Of a stretch of 64,000 nt of DNA, positions 1 through 12,499 are shown piece after piece. The stretch is taken from NCBI GenBank assembly GCA_963971425.1, contig OZ020524.1, positions 7,567,845-7,631,844 on the forward strand. The letters are read 5' to 3'. Below the pieces are notes generated by a model. The model was not told the DNA's origin and did no database searches. It saw nothing but the letters and a program-made list of their open reading frames with translations. The DNA comes from Bryoerythrophyllum caledonicum (lineage: Eukaryota; Streptophyta; Bryopsida; Pottiales; Pottiaceae). Numbering within the stretch: the stretch's first letter is position 1; each line of letters opens with the position of its first letter. The position numbers were made by a program, and so were the translations under genes.

Positions 1-850
1 TGGTATTACGAAATTTTTGCAATACCTTATGCTTTGTGCATACCTCATCAAGAGTAGCACCCAAGGCATCAAGGGGAACAAGAAGACTCTCATTCCAAAA
101 CGTCAAATCTTCACAAGTAGAATACGAGTGAAGACAATTTTCCACGTAAGGGGAATGAATTCCTGCCACTCTAATATCCGTGCTCCATTTTGTACGGACT
201 GCATTCAGTGTAGGAGTTTTAGGCAAATGTTTGCCGGTAATATCGACATGAGCATTTTGGACTATAGAAGACCAAAGTTCAATCAAAGGAATTTGTCTAT
301 AATCTGAATCTTGTTTTGTGGGAGCCAAAGCTACCTCATCATTCACAAAAATCAAATTAACATTATCTTGGAGGACTTTCCATCGCTCTATGTATGAACA
401 ACATCATTGACATCCACAACACAACCATGAACTTTAGCAAGCCTAGGGACAAAAATTCGAATCTGCTTTGCGAATTTCCTCAAAAGAGGGATACACTTTG
501 TTTTGCAAGCATTGAACCATAAGCTTCATGCTTGCAAGAGTGAAATGCACATACTTCGGGAAAGTTTCAATTGTAACATGCTCAAAAGAGGGAGAAGAGG
601 ACTCATCTGTAGAAAAACCAATGTTGCCACTTGAAAGATTTACGTTGTCATGACATCCATATACTTCTCCATAATTTTCTTCACCTTCCAAATCGGTTTC
701 ACAACTGGGGAGTGTAAAGTGTCTTGCAAAACCACCGTCACTTTGGTGATTTAGTAGAATTTTTTTTACTCCAACAACACCATCCAACTCTTCCTCAAAA
801 TTGGAAGGATAGATGCAATCATAATCCCGAATATTATTATCCTCCTCCAT
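1..850 (-). pseudogene. Unrecognised protein gene, frameshifted, cut by window edge
   Basis: The minus strand carries a protein-like frame from an ATG at 850 (start MEEDNN) to about 455, then continues in a second frame to about 395 and in a third, which stays open from 394 to the window edge. The three pieces join without a gap (…SFEEIRK, then FVPRLAKVHGCVVDVNDVV, then YIERWKVLQDN…), so I read one gene of at least 270 codons with two small indels, either mutations or assembly errors. The N-terminal part is acidic (DLEGEENYGE, STDESSSPSFE); the rest is mixed alpha/beta-like with a Trp-containing WSSIVQN and a TFWNESLLVPLDALG segment. I see no signal peptide, membrane segment or known catalytic motif, and do not recognise the family. 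It could be a host gene, a gene captured by a transposon, or a retroelement ORF. The third frame has no ATG and is easily missed. Confidence 0.6.
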
Positions 851-1404
851 GGTATAAGACCAAAAACATGTGAAAGATATAAAGATGTGCTTATAAACAC
901 AAATATGCCCTTCTTTTCAAACCTAAATTGCACAAGTGCAAAAAACCAATATTAATATAAAATTTCAATACAATATACTATTTTATACACAAAACACATT
1001 CATGTGCACATCCATTGATTTGATACAATTAATATAGTTTAGAATATCATACCTCCAATGTTGGAAAACACAATTTGAAATTGATGTAAATGATGGCGAC
1101 ACCTTCCAATCTTCCACCCCTCAAAACCCTAATCATCACAAATGATAAATCACATCAAAGTAGATAGTAATGGGGTTGTACATCTCAAAATGTGAGTAAT
1201 ATGGTTTAGAATATCAAAGCTTTAATGTTAAAAGAAGTTTACAAACTTCTTGTAGAATTTGAAGTACCTTCACTTGTAAACCCTACTCCCAAACTCTCCC
1301 TACACTACTTAAGAACGAAGTAAACCACATTATGCTACACACACTACAATACACTATACTAATATATCCTAAACCCTTCTCCTCACCCTCACTCTCACTC
1401 TCAC
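851..1404. other. AT-rich 5' flank of the left-edge gene
   Basis: No coding frame is visible. The stretch lies upstream of the minus-strand ATG at 850, so it would hold that gene's promoter if the gene is or was real; I cannot point to a convincing TATA box. A short CTCACT-type run sits at about 1385-1406. Confidence 0.4.
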
Positions 1405-1419
1405 TCATGCACTACGCCG

Positions 1420-1725
1420 GGTTGATGGAGGTGCAATGACACGCCAAGGCAAGAACCCAACATCCTGGAGTTGGTGGACTTTGTTCTGGAGTTGGGCTGA
1501 CTCTCTGGAGTTGGGTTGTCCCCGATCCGCAGCTGAAGAGGCGAGGGACGATACCCGGGCGAGGCGTGGGAGGGCGATACTCAGACGGGGCGAGGCGGAT
1601 ACCCGGGCGAGGCTAGCGTTGGGCGTGAGGGGCATGTCGGGCAGAGGGCTAAGCCGGGCAGCGAGGCGTGACTCCGATTCGGAGGAGCCCTTAGGCCCGA
1701 GGGTTGGCGATGATGGAAAGAGACA
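1420..1725. other. GC-rich island with CCCGGGCGAGGC-like repeats
   Basis: An abrupt GC-rich block in AT-rich surroundings, built from degenerate repeats such as TACCCGGGCGAGGC (about 1553 and 1600) and CTGGAGTTGGG (about 1465, 1488, 1505). Both strands have short open frames, but composition explains them. The texture resembles the block at 11690-11870, suggesting the same kind of TE regulatory region. Confidence 0.45.
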
Positions 1726-2670
1726 TGACCTTTCCCCTTGTTGGCGATATGAAATTAATATGAAGCATATACTCTAGTAGATTCTAAAAGGATCACATCA
1801 TATATACTTCCATTATAAAGTAGACCATATCATTCATATGAAAGAAATATTTACTCAAATCCATCTCTAGCTAATATTGTAAAAGTACTACCCTACATAG
1901 TGGTGAGTTTCGTACATAATTAATTCAAAATGGAGAATGCCCAAAGATTTTAAAAATTTCAAGAGACTTATTTAGGTGATATCCATGTAGTGCCAAGGTG
2001 ATACCTATGTAATGCCCATGTGGTATCCATGTAATGCTTAGAATGATACCCTTTAATACCCATTTTGTCCAAACCACTACGGTCTAGCAAAATAATTGGT
2101 TCTGCAAGTAGTGTCTGAAAGTGACCACTTCGTACGATATATGAATATCTTATGCAATATTTTTCAATATAACAATTATATAAAAACAATATGAGGGACA
2201 AATGTATGAAATTTATATGGTGATAATAATTTATTGTAATCATATGCATTAGAATAACAATGTAGTATTTATCCAAGTTTTAAATATTTTCATTACATGT
2301 GTAATCTTGTATATATGTATATAGTTTATTAATTATATCAAGGTAATATAAAAACAATACCATATTTGTATGAAAATCAAATATTTATATATTAAACTCT
2401 TAGGAATGTACCAAATTATGTCATATAATAGCTTTAAACCTTTCTCTTATTTCAACCCCTCTATTTGTTTTCTCCACCTCTTTACATGATTCAATTCATT
2501 TTCTTCACTTTCCTATAGAACATATATATGTAATGGAATATCAAATAAAATCTTATTATAATGTCAAATTTTTGGTAATATCTTATTTTGCACATTTAAT
2601 CACTACCTTACATTTTTAAACAGTCACAAGCCTCAACTTGCATGAATCATATGACACACAATTTAGCAAT
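1726..2670. other. AT-rich non-coding stretch
   Basis: No supported gene. A short degenerate repeat of a GGTGATACC/ATGTGGTATCC type lies at about 1976-2060 (four or five units). Otherwise I see only AT-rich sequence. Confidence 0.4.
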
Positions 2671-2679
2671 TATTATGCA

Positions 2680-4965
2680 CTTGGAGTGCACTCCGCAACT
2701 AAAGAATATGGCAGTTTTTTGCACTAAACAACAAAAAAATATAATTAAATTAGGCAAGATAATAATGTTTCTTTTAAGTGAATTTACATGTCTAAAAATT
2801 TCAATGTTAACCTCCTGACATGTGTGCAAGTCTTACATTCTCTCCAATTTAATAAAAAGGTGGCTTTTTAAAAAATATTTGACGTATTTTGCCATTTTTA
2901 TTGTGCTTTCAAAAATATTGGGCAAGTAATTAATAGTCTCTTTTGTTCAATAGATATAATATATCTCAAACTCCTTAATATTTGAATTTTTTTTTAAGAA
3001 ATACAATTTTTTCTAATCATGATTTGTAAAATACCAAAAAATATATCATATCCATTAAAGATACATTTGTCAAGGCTTTGAGACTCATCCACACAAATGG
3101 AAGGTATTTATTAAAGTGTGTATGAGGTAGAAGCAGTAGAGCGACCAACGAGGTAAAGTAAAGTATAGAGAAAAGTAAAGTAAATCAAAAATAAAGTAAA
3201 TAGAAAAAAAAACAAAAAGTAAATTAAAGAGAGAGGATGTGTTCCAAGCAGGGTTATTGATAACATGTATTTGGAACATTGAATACATGTATGCAGATGA
3301 ATTCAGAATATTGTACTAGTGCATCATGTATTCCAGCTCATATCAACGCATTGAATGTGCCACAGTCGCCAATGCGCATTCCGCCTGGCCACCACTGTTT
3401 GTTCGTCGTGATCGTCCTCAGTCCCCTCAATTTGTACTTAATTATGTACTTAGTTTTCATTTGTATTTAATCATGTATTTACGCATCAACGAGAATTGAA
3501 TATATATATTTGTATTTGGAATATAAATACATGTATTCCATATTTGATAACCTTGGTTCCAAGGGCATCATTAGGTATGTGCGTGCACACCTCTAACATT
3601 GCTTTGGTCCTATGTTCCCACGTTCCTAATGTTCCCGAGATTCCCAATGTTCCTCGTTTTTAATCCACTTGAAGATAAGAGACAAGAGAAAAACAGACTA
3701 GGGCAAGGAAAAGACGCGATACTCATATGGACCTCTCGTTGCGTACAGAAATGAAACAGACACCATGGTTTACTAGTTTGACATATGGGTGATCGCTAGT
3801 CCACTATGGCAAGAGCGGGAGGCAACGTAGAAGCAGGCGAGGCTTGCAAAGCTGGAGAACAAGACTACTTGCACTTGTGGTTGTATTGATCCGCTCTTCA
3901 ACCCTAGGATTTCAGGCTTAAGGGTTTCAAAGAAAGGCCATGATGTGGCCAAGGTGGTGGCGATGATGGCTGCGTTTGTGGTCTCATAGGTGATGCACAA
4001 CCTGCTAATCTAGTGGACGACCTGCTAATGTAATGCACGACGTGCTGCCTTCTCTCCTTGCTTTCATACAACATTGTGGCCCTCTTAGACATTGCCATTA
4101 TAACATTACAATTGTGAAACCTCGGCTATACTCTACCAGTGAGCGTAAAAGGAAGAATAGGTGGAAGCGGTGAACTAGAATGCTCATGATGCCAGAGCGT
4201 TTGAAGCTCTTGCTCCACTCTTATTTTACCAGGTGCTTTTCAAGTTTGCGGCGCCTTGCACCGCCCATCTGTCATACACCTAACTTGACATGAGGAACAA
4301 TGGAAACGTCAGGAACATGACATCAAGAACATTGAGAACATGAAAACATGGGACCAAACTGTTGTTGGGGTGTCTGTGGGCAAACCTATTGAGGAACACA
4401 TCCTCTCTCTTTACTTTACTTTCGTTTACTGTACGTTTTCTTTACTTTATTTTTTGATGTACTTTACTTTCATTTTTATCTTTCCTTGTTGATCACCTTG
4501 TTGCTATTGCTACCTCATACACACTTTATCGTGTACCTTCCATTTGTATGGATGGGTCTCAAAGCCTTGACAAATTGTATTTTTAATGGAAAGACACATT
4601 TTTTGATATTTTGCAAATCATGACTAGTAAAAATTATTTCTCCTTACAAATGAGTTTTCAAAACTAAGTAAACTTGAGATTTATGATATCAATTGGACAA
4701 TGGGGACTATATTTATTATTGATTACTTGCCCAAATTTTTTAAAGCGCAATTAAAATGGCTAAACGGGAGGAAACACCTCATTAAAAATTGGAAAAAATA
4801 AATCAAAATCTCTAATATTTATATGGCACTTCACATATGTACTAGCATTTACGAGGTGTAAGAGCTTTAATTCTTCATATGGTGATTTTTTTTTAATAAT
4901 TTTGAATAATCTGCTAATTGGGCATTTTTGTGTGCAAAGGCCGCCGCTGTAAACAAGTGCATTTT
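2680..4965. mobile_element. Long inverted-repeat (MULE/foldback-like) element
   Basis: The segment about 2680-3245 is repeated in inverted orientation at about 4395-4965 (for example TTGTCAAGGCTTTGAGA at 3067 and its complement near 4557). Similarity continues inwards: the TTCCCACGTTCC and TTCCCAATGTTCC run at 3595-3660 matches the complement of 4290-4370. Arms are imperfect and over 550 bp. No transposase is visible between the arms, so this is a non-autonomous element. Long TIRs suggest a Mutator-like or foldback type, but I could not define exact ends or a target duplication. The left arm is interrupted by the 307-bp MITE at 3249-3555. Confidence 0.65.
3249..3555. mobile_element. hAT-type MITE, 307 bp, 8-bp target duplication
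   Basis: Termini are CAGGGTTATTGATAAC at the left and the complement of CAAGGTTATCAAATATGG at the right, with ATACATGTATT motifs repeated just inside both ends. It is flanked by GTTCCAAG at 3241-3248 and 3556-3563, an exact 8-bp direct repeat. CA(G/A)GG termini with an 8-bp duplication are the hAT hallmark. No coding capacity. It sits inside the left arm of the long inverted-repeat element and is therefore younger. Confidence 0.75.
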
Positions 4966-4989
4966 TAAAAGGCAAGGGCAAAGTTGCTT

Positions 4990-6985
4990 AATTGCATGTT
5001 ATATATGTTTTGCAAGCTCTCACATTGCACAAGAACTTGTAAAAGTTATTATAATTACGATATATTGAAGTGATTTAATTGAATAAAATAATTTAAATAA
5101 ATTGATAGAAATCATTATTTAAATTGATTAAATTGATTGTATTTGAATAATAGTTGGTTTATTTCTACATGCGAACGATATTATCCCTTGGTAAAGGATT
5201 CAAGGTTGTTCTTCTCAATCAACTCTCTCATTAGATTTAAGACATTAATAATTAATTTGATTTAAATGTTTTAAATTTGAGTGAATAAAAATTATACATT
5301 TATTATGTTTTGGATTGGTCTTTTGTCACCATAAAAACATGGCACTTGTTATGCCAAGGCAAACACAATTTTTCTAATATGCTTTAATTCAATTATAAAA
5401 AAAATCTCTTTTGTAAAACTTTACCACACTTTTGACTTATCATTTTCTTCTTTCTTGCATTCACCACATTAATTTAGAAATCAATGTCATTTTTTATTTA
5501 AGCATTTTTATATTTAAAGAATAAAAATGCTAGCTATTACATCATGGCCGTGAAGATAGCTATAAAATAAAAAGGAACACAACTTTAATAGAATCTCCTA
5601 AGGATCTACAACATTCAAATACAATGAGACCATTAGTTGACGATACAAAAAACAAATCTCATAACAAACACAATGACCAAAATGGTATTTAAATCAAACC
5701 TGCAGTTTTGAAATTCAATAAATCTTTACAAATCCTATCCAACAAAGGTAACGTATTGGATGCACCTCAAACTAGCCACAAAATTTACAAGTTAGAGAAT
5801 CCAAAATTGCTTATGACTGACAAGCACCCACATTTATCGTTCATTAACCTCCATTTAAACATGAGATCTCATCCGGAGTTCACAAACGGATCCTCCGCTT
5901 TAAATGGCATGCTTCTACAAGGTCACATTCTTTACAAGTGACCTTGCATACACAATCCCACTGCTCTGCCGCATGAAAAATTTGTGTGAAGTTTATCCAT
6001 CTCTCATCTCCACAGGTAATTAATCACTAAATCGATGGCTATGGCTTTATTCCTACATATGTGTGAAGGGTTTAAGATTTTTTTTGTGCAGGCAACGGTC
6101 ATTGAGAAGAACATTTGAAGAAGCCACACAAGCATCACTTAAAGAAGTGTACAGTACAACGATCACCATTCTCGGCACCATTTCCTTCAGTTGTGTAGTC
6201 TAGTGCTTCAGTGTGGCTAATTTTTGGTGTGTACAATACATGGCGCGAAAGGAACGAACTTTGTGAAAGTTGTGGAAATTGCCAACAATTGTTCGCACTT
6301 AGAGATGGAATTGTGTGCAGATTTTACTAGAATGTTGGTAGGTACATCACATGAAGAAAAACATCATAAGGTTAACCCCTCCATAACCGACAAGTCAATG
6401 TGCATATATGGAGAGAACATATAACTACAATTTTATTTTTCAGTGATAGCCAATAGGATTATTATTTCAACCCAATGATATCTAAATTAGTTATGAATTT
6501 TCAAAGTGTGTTGTCATGTTGAGCTGGTGGACAAAAGTAAGGGGTCCTTACGATAGCAAACCTCAAAGGGATGAAAGTGGATTGAATATACCCTAGTTTT
6601 ATAGGTGTTGGTTATGGGTTCCGATTGGTTACCATGGAGGTTATCTTACTTGCAAAAATGATACCGTAATACCCAAAAAAATTTACAAATGGAACTTTGA
6701 GTGAGAAGCTCATATCCATTTTTTCAATTAAAAATGACTTCTTATGATTTTGTTTATTCGTACAAATTTAAGTGAATCCTTCTAGATCCCTATATATGAT
6801 TTTTTTACTAGAGTACCCTATTCTTGTACTCACATCTGAATCCATTGATCACTTGCTACCATTTCAAACTATTTCATTTTATAATCTAATTAAAAGAAAT
6901 TAGAATTAGGAACTTAGAAGATAAATATAGATGCACTGATTGAAGACAATCATAGGTGAAAGGATCCAAATGGTATTCAGGGTTA
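4990..6985. other. AT-rich stretch, no supported gene
   Basis: Short open frames occur but none shows a recognisable domain, repeat or coherent composition. I see nothing else I can support. Confidence 0.4.
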
Positions 6986-6989
6986 CCAA

Positions 6990-7380
6990 TCCGACGTCAT
7001 AGGGGGTCTAAGAGCGTCCTGAGACGCCGTCCGGACAAGGACGGCCAGACGTCTCTTCGAATGCATCGATCGTGGGATGAAAGATCAATAATCCAAGAAC
7101 ACAGTAAATATTTTTAGTGAAATTATTTTTACTAAAATCGGACGGTGCAGGCGGACGGCAACATCGGTCGGCACGAGCCAATATCGACCATTTGATTCCG
7201 CCTGGAACAACGTGGACATCTCGCTGCCGTCAGATCGAGCGGACGGCATGTCGGCCGTGTGATCGAGCCGACGGCTTGCCGAGCGTTTGATCGTACGGAC
7301 GGAGAGTCGGCCGTCTAATCGTGCGGACGGCCCAATGGCCGTTTAATCGCAATCGGTCGGCCCGCCGTCTAATTGCACGT
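6990..7380. repeat. GC-rich block of GATCG / CGGACGGC degenerate repeats
   Basis: Units of about 25-30 bp alternate CGGACGGC or GTCGGCCGT with GATCG or TAATCG (clear at 7225-7370). It stands out against AT-rich flanks, except for an AT-rich piece at 7080-7135. The same motifs recur at 19440-19660 and 20000-20890. Function unknown; it may be the regulatory part of a TE family. Confidence 0.5.
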
Positions 7381-7404
7381 CACACTCTTTTCTATAACCT
7401 GTTG

Positions 7405-7620
7405 ATTCTAAGTTGGTGTGGCAATCGCCCATCGGGTCAAAATTGCATGAGTTATGAGCGGATGAACATTTCCGGTGGAATACTTCATCCGTTCATAAGT
7501 CCTTCGTCGTTTGTCGGATTGTTAGTTGCCACATCATTTTGAAATTAGCAGCATAATTTCTAGAGCGTAATGTATTACAAATATGGTATTCCATGTGAAC
7601 GGCGAAGACAAATTTGTAAT
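7405..7620. repeat. Direct repeat, copy 1 (partner 10845-11055)
   Basis: Shares diverged but collinear sequence with 10845-11055: GTGTGGCAATCGCCCAT versus GTATGGCAATAGTCCAT, then GCGGATGAAC, TACTTCATCC, TTTGTCGGATT and AATATGG in the same order. The copies are about 3.4 kb apart in the same orientation, so they could be short LTRs or a dispersed repeat; no TG...CA ends were found. Confidence 0.5.
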
Positions 7621-7793
7621 GGTTCAAAAAAAATTCTTTCGATTGATGGATCTTTCTTTTGTTGAGATGTATTGATCATGCACAACCTTTGTCTAATCCT
7701 TGAAGGAACAAATCACCCCCAGGGAGAAACTTTTCACTTCGTGCACCTTCCTATGATTGTGATTTTAATTGGAATTTTGTGACTTCCGTAATA

Positions 7794-7846
7794 TTCCCAC
7801 TAGGCTTGGATTAACATAGATTTCCATAATGCAAGCCTAGTGGGAA
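7794..7846. other. Perfect 15-bp stem-loop
   Basis: TTCCCACTAGGCTTG at 7794-7808 pairs perfectly with CAAGCCTAGTGGGAA at 7832-7846 across a 23-nt loop, with weaker pairing outside. It may be the end of a small MITE or a transcribed hairpin. Confidence 0.5.
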
Positions 7847-7849
7847 CAT

Positions 7850-10840
7850 TAATTTTGTCCCACTTGGATCTCTAGAGAAAAAGCAATGATTTTCTAATCA
7901 CACATAGATTGACTCCGCGCAACTTCTAACGTTTTGTTAGAAGCTTCCATTGATTTGAAGAGTCTTTGTAATTCTAGATTGTACCTAGGTTTCTTAAAAA
8001 CGTCAATAAATATTTCATGTCTTCAATGAAAGATGTAATTTCCAAGTTAAGTAAAAAATGTTCACACATTTCTAGGTAGTGTAATGAGAACCACTAATAA
8101 TTTTGGACATTTTCACATCTTTGGATCTAGGTTTTTGTAAGGTTTAAAAGTTAAAATGGGTCAACTCACAAAACATCGAAGACTCACACATATTCTCCTT
8201 CTAATTCCAAATCCATTCCTCGGATGGTCTAGCATCTATTGTATTGTAATTTGACTCTAATTCTATATAAAAACTCTCTTCCATTAACAAAGCTTAAGTT
8301 TTAACCCAAACTCTTAAGAATTTAAGGTTGTTATGCATCACTCTTAAGGAACAAGGTATTAATTGAACCCAAGGAGTAAGTGCCTAGTAGAAACATTATT
8401 CCTTTATCAATTGTGCATGTAGTCAACCGTGAAGACTCTCAATCCATGCCTATATAGGCCGATGGAAGATTCCATCAAATTTCAATACAAATCATTAATT
8501 ATGTTCTCTTTAGAATCCAAATCTAACCTCATGCAATAAAGCTTTCTCCAATTTCACTTAATCATTACGATCCTCTTATATTCAAGTTAGTCTCAAGGAA
8601 TAACACAAAATTGGTTTAAGTCTTGGAAATTATCTCAATTTCCATTACACTTAATTCTCAATTGTCTTCGTCACATAAAACACAAATGTGATTAATCCAC
8701 CTTAAGGAATATCTCCTTTCTAGATTAGACTTAATTCAACTTATTAATGTGCACATAACACTATTAATATGCTATGCATCAAGGAATGCATCTCTCTTGA
8801 TGATTTTTTATATCATTAGCATCAAAAATTACTCATACTCTTATGCCTCTTTAATTTTCAACACTCAAACTTAAATCCTTATCAAGTGGCAAGTGCCCAT
8901 GTATTCCTAGGAATATTGCATTTCGTCACTGATTACACATTAACACACACACATGAATCTCTCATTCATGAAATCACTCCTTAAACATCTACAATGCCAC
9001 TTAAAGCTTCAATCAAATCATACTCTTACTTGCACTGAAGTTTTACATTAATTTAATTCAATCACACTCACATCTCATCACAATGTTTATAATTAATCTT
9101 CATACACACAAAATTGTATTAGTTAGACAAATTAGAGTAATTCTCTAATTTATAATGAAGTACTAATATTCAATGTATTACAAATGACTCAATTCACAAA
9201 ATTAAGACAATAACTACACAATGAATAATCACATATATCAATCATAAATCAAATACATATAGCAACCAAAAAAACTAGCTTCAAAGCTAGGACACACTTC
9301 AATCTTCAACGTGGTAGTAGTGGAATTATTGTAATTCCAATGCTAATTATAATCTAAATTTTGTTGAAGACACCTCTTGGGAAGAGGTGTGTATTATAAC
9401 TTCTGTAACTTCCACAACTGTTCATTAAATGGATGCACCTCTTCAAATCTTAACTAACTTTTAATGAACTCTTGGCTTAATATGTCTTTAAGCTATTTAA
9501 ACTAATTGATATAAACTTTTAACACTAATTACTAATTTTTGAATATATACACAACCCTTTTTACACTTAAAATTTTGGAAAAAACTATTTTTAATGTTAT
9601 GCTCTACAATTTTATTTTACTATATGATGCAATATATGTCATCCTTTTTACTGTTGGGATTCTCATTTTATGACAAATTAGGTTCACCACAAAAAAAATA
9701 AAAATATCATGATAGTATTTGAACCCCAATCCCTTCCAAAATGTTTTTAAATATTTTGCACCCTTCATATTTCTCTTTGATTTTTCTTGCAAGGAACTAA
9801 CATTGTATATCAAATTTTTGCAGAAAATTTGATTCTAAACTAATGCTCGAAATTGACATTATAAAATTCAATGAGAGATGATCCACAAAACACATGGAAG
9901 AGAAAAAAAAACCTTGTTTTTTGCTTCAAACCGTATAATCTCTCAATCCGTACCGTCAACTTTCATGAAATTTGAAAGCATGTTATTCTAAATGTATTGT
10001 TGAGGATGTCACGGTTAAAGTGAAGCTTCAAGCTTTTTTTACCCTCATTTCTTTTTGCACAAAGTTAACGTACATTTTTGATGAGAAATACTCAAAGAAT
10101 TTTAGGAATTCAGCTTGCAAAAAGAAACTTATTGAAAATTTAACGATACGAAATTTTTTTCCAACTTATATGAGATGATGTGGTCAAAATTTCGTGAAAT
10201 TTAACCAGTAGAATTGAAAGATGATCGCATTCAAGGTAAACATAATAAATCTCATAAAGTGCACTTAGGTCCGCAGGTGTTAAACTTATATGGCTCAAGA
10301 GTAAGATGAGTTTTGATTCTTGTTACAAATTTTTTGCGAATAGTGTTTCCAACGATAACTAGTAGTATGGTCTTTCTGACGAAAGCAATAAAAACAATTA
10401 TTCTAAATAATCATTGTTTTTTCCTTGAACGCATAATCAATTTCAATCAATAGTAGTAGCATGATAGGTGCAAGAGTGATATTCCATATAACATGTTTAT
10501 CGATATGAAATTCATGCATGGATATATACAAAATTTGATGGTGGTTGGTTTTCCAAATATATCTCGCATAATATGTAAATTTTGGAATACATGCCATTGC
10601 CATACCTAACTATGGAAGATCTAGCCATTACCTTTTGCCACTAGGACTGTACCTGTATCTTTTATTAAAATGCGGCACTATTGGGCTATTCCATAATTCT
10701 ATCATGGCATTCTAAAAATAAAAAAGTGGTCCACATCCAATGATTTAAGCTTATGAGCTCTACCTTGTAGTGTATTTTTTAAATTTGGAGATGTCAATAA
10801 TAAGTGCTTTCGAGGGCTTGTATGCTCTTTTTTTTTACAT
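7850..10840. other. AT-rich stretch between direct repeats, no supported gene
   Basis: No coding frame with recognisable features. A short perfect hairpin lies at 9370-9390 (ACACCTCTT, 3-nt loop, AAGAGGTGT). Confidence 0.4.
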
Positions 10841-10844
10841 GCTC

Positions 10845-11055
10845 ATTCCAAGATGGTATGGCAATAGTCCATTGGATAACTAATGGATGCGTTAAATGCG
10901 GATGAACTCTTTCAATGGAGTACTTCATCCATTTAGAAGTCGTTGGTTCTTTGTCGGATTCTCAGATGCCATACCATTCTGAAATTGGCAATATAATCTC
11001 AAGAGCATTGTGTATTAGAAATATGGATTTTCTTATGAACAAAGAAGTCCGATTC
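10845..11055. repeat. Direct repeat, copy 2 (partner 7405-7620)
   Basis: Collinear diverged copy of 7405-7620, with GCGGATGAAC, TACTTCATCC and TTTGTCGGATT in the same order. Confidence 0.5.
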
Positions 11056-11689
11056 TACGGGTCCAACACTTCATCTTTTAACTTCTGCGCTCCTTTTTTT
11101 GATTCCAAGTGTGTTTAGAAAGTTCAACCTTGGTTCAAACCCTCAACTTCCAATTCTATCTGAAACACAAACATTGCCACCCTAAAATGGTGTAGAGTTT
11201 GGAAATATTTTAAGACATTGCTAAGGTAATCACATTGTGGGAGTCTAAAACTCCCACTTGGTTGCCCCTACAAAAAAAATTAGTTAAAATAGGATTTTTA
11301 GTGTTAATTAAATAGAAAAGTAGTTAGTGTTATGTCGAATTAGATTAGATAGCGGATTGCGAAAATAGGGAAATGCTTAAGTAGTTAATTAGGTTTATAG
11401 TGGTGATAAAATTGGGTCTTAATATCACTGGTTTAAGTTCCAGAAAACAAATTCAAAAGAGTTCCGAAAGAGATCCCGGGATATTAGTCTAAAATCACCA
11501 CTTAATCTAAATTAACTAGTTAAGTTTAGGAGGTAGTTAGAAGTAGTTGAGTTCTTTTAGATGCTAGTTTTTGTTCAATTAGTAGTAGTGGCAGAAAGAA
11601 GAAGAAGAAAAAAAAAATAGAAGAAAAAAAAAAAATTAAAAATTAAAAATTAAAAATTAAAAAAGTATAATTAGGCTGATACCTAGGCA
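11056..11689. other. AT-rich stretch with hairpin and A/T simple repeat
   Basis: A perfect 8-bp hairpin is at 11237-11257 (GTGGGAGT, 5-nt loop, ACTCCCAC). A run of AAATT-type pentamers preceded by GAA/A-rich sequence spans about 11600-11662. No gene seen. Confidence 0.5.
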
Positions 11690-12030
11690 GGTCCGGATAT
11701 TGCCCCGGGTACCTATCTGGATACCGGCCGGGTGCTGACCGACTAGGGCCGGGCTTGGCCGACCCCGGTTGGGCCTCGCCCACCCGGGCCTTGACCCGGG
11801 CCCCGGCCAGCTGGTCGGGAGTCAGGCAAACTCCCCTGCCAACTCCAAGCGCCAGGATGTCCTCCCCAACCCTGACCCTTTGTTTTTTTTTTTTCTCTCA
11901 GCTCTCACCCTCTTTACCGCCGCAGTCACTCTCTCTCTCTCCCAAGTATTCCCCTATAGTTTTTAATTCTCTCTCTCTCTCTCTTTTCTCTCCATCTCCC
12001 TTCTAGTTCTTCTTTCTCAATAGTTTAGTT
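11690..12030 (+). promoter_or_regulatory. GC-rich block followed by CT-rich leader upstream of a family T copy
   Basis: CCCGGG/GGCCGGG-rich sequence (11690-11860) is followed by a CT-rich run with CTCTCTCTC tracts (11930-12000). Both other kinds of family T and LTR-like elements here have CT-rich tracts in comparable positions, so I read this as a transcribed leader region. There is no clear TATA box, and the class of site is inferred. Confidence 0.35.
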
Positions 12031-12499
12031 CTACACTTTTTGGAACTGGGGTTTCAAGAAGAAGACAAAGAGTTACAACTAGGGTTTCAAGAAGAGGAGG
12101 TTTGAAGAGGAGGTGGCACAAGCTAGGATTTGGAGGAAGAGGTGGGCGCTTTCTAGATTTGTTGGAGGTTTTGGAGATTTTTAGGGTTTGTGGAGGCGGA
12201 GGAGATTAGTGGCCAAGGCGAGAAGATAAAAGAGACAAAGAAAGGAGATTGTGTATGCGATGAGTAGTGGGAAAACAAAGGTGACTCTTGCCCATGTTGG
12301 GTTTCTCTTGTTTGTGCAAATTTCTTGTTTGTGAGTCTTTTCCTCTCTTTTCTACTGGGGTGACTCCCCGGTAACATCCTCCCCGGTCTAGAGAAAAAGT
12401 TTCCCGTGGGACTCTATCTAGACCTTATTGTGACCTAGTGAAGTCTACAGTAGTGTCATATTAATTGTTGTCTATTGTAGTAGCCTTGTGGCAACTCAT

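Noticed and set aside
17..307. Plus-strand 96-codon ORF at the left edge
   Set aside because: Antisense to the longer minus-strand coding frame that is continuous with the 850-443 segment.
1436..1777. 113-codon Arg-rich ORF
   Set aside because: GC-rich degenerate repeats explain the open frame; the opposite strand is also open.
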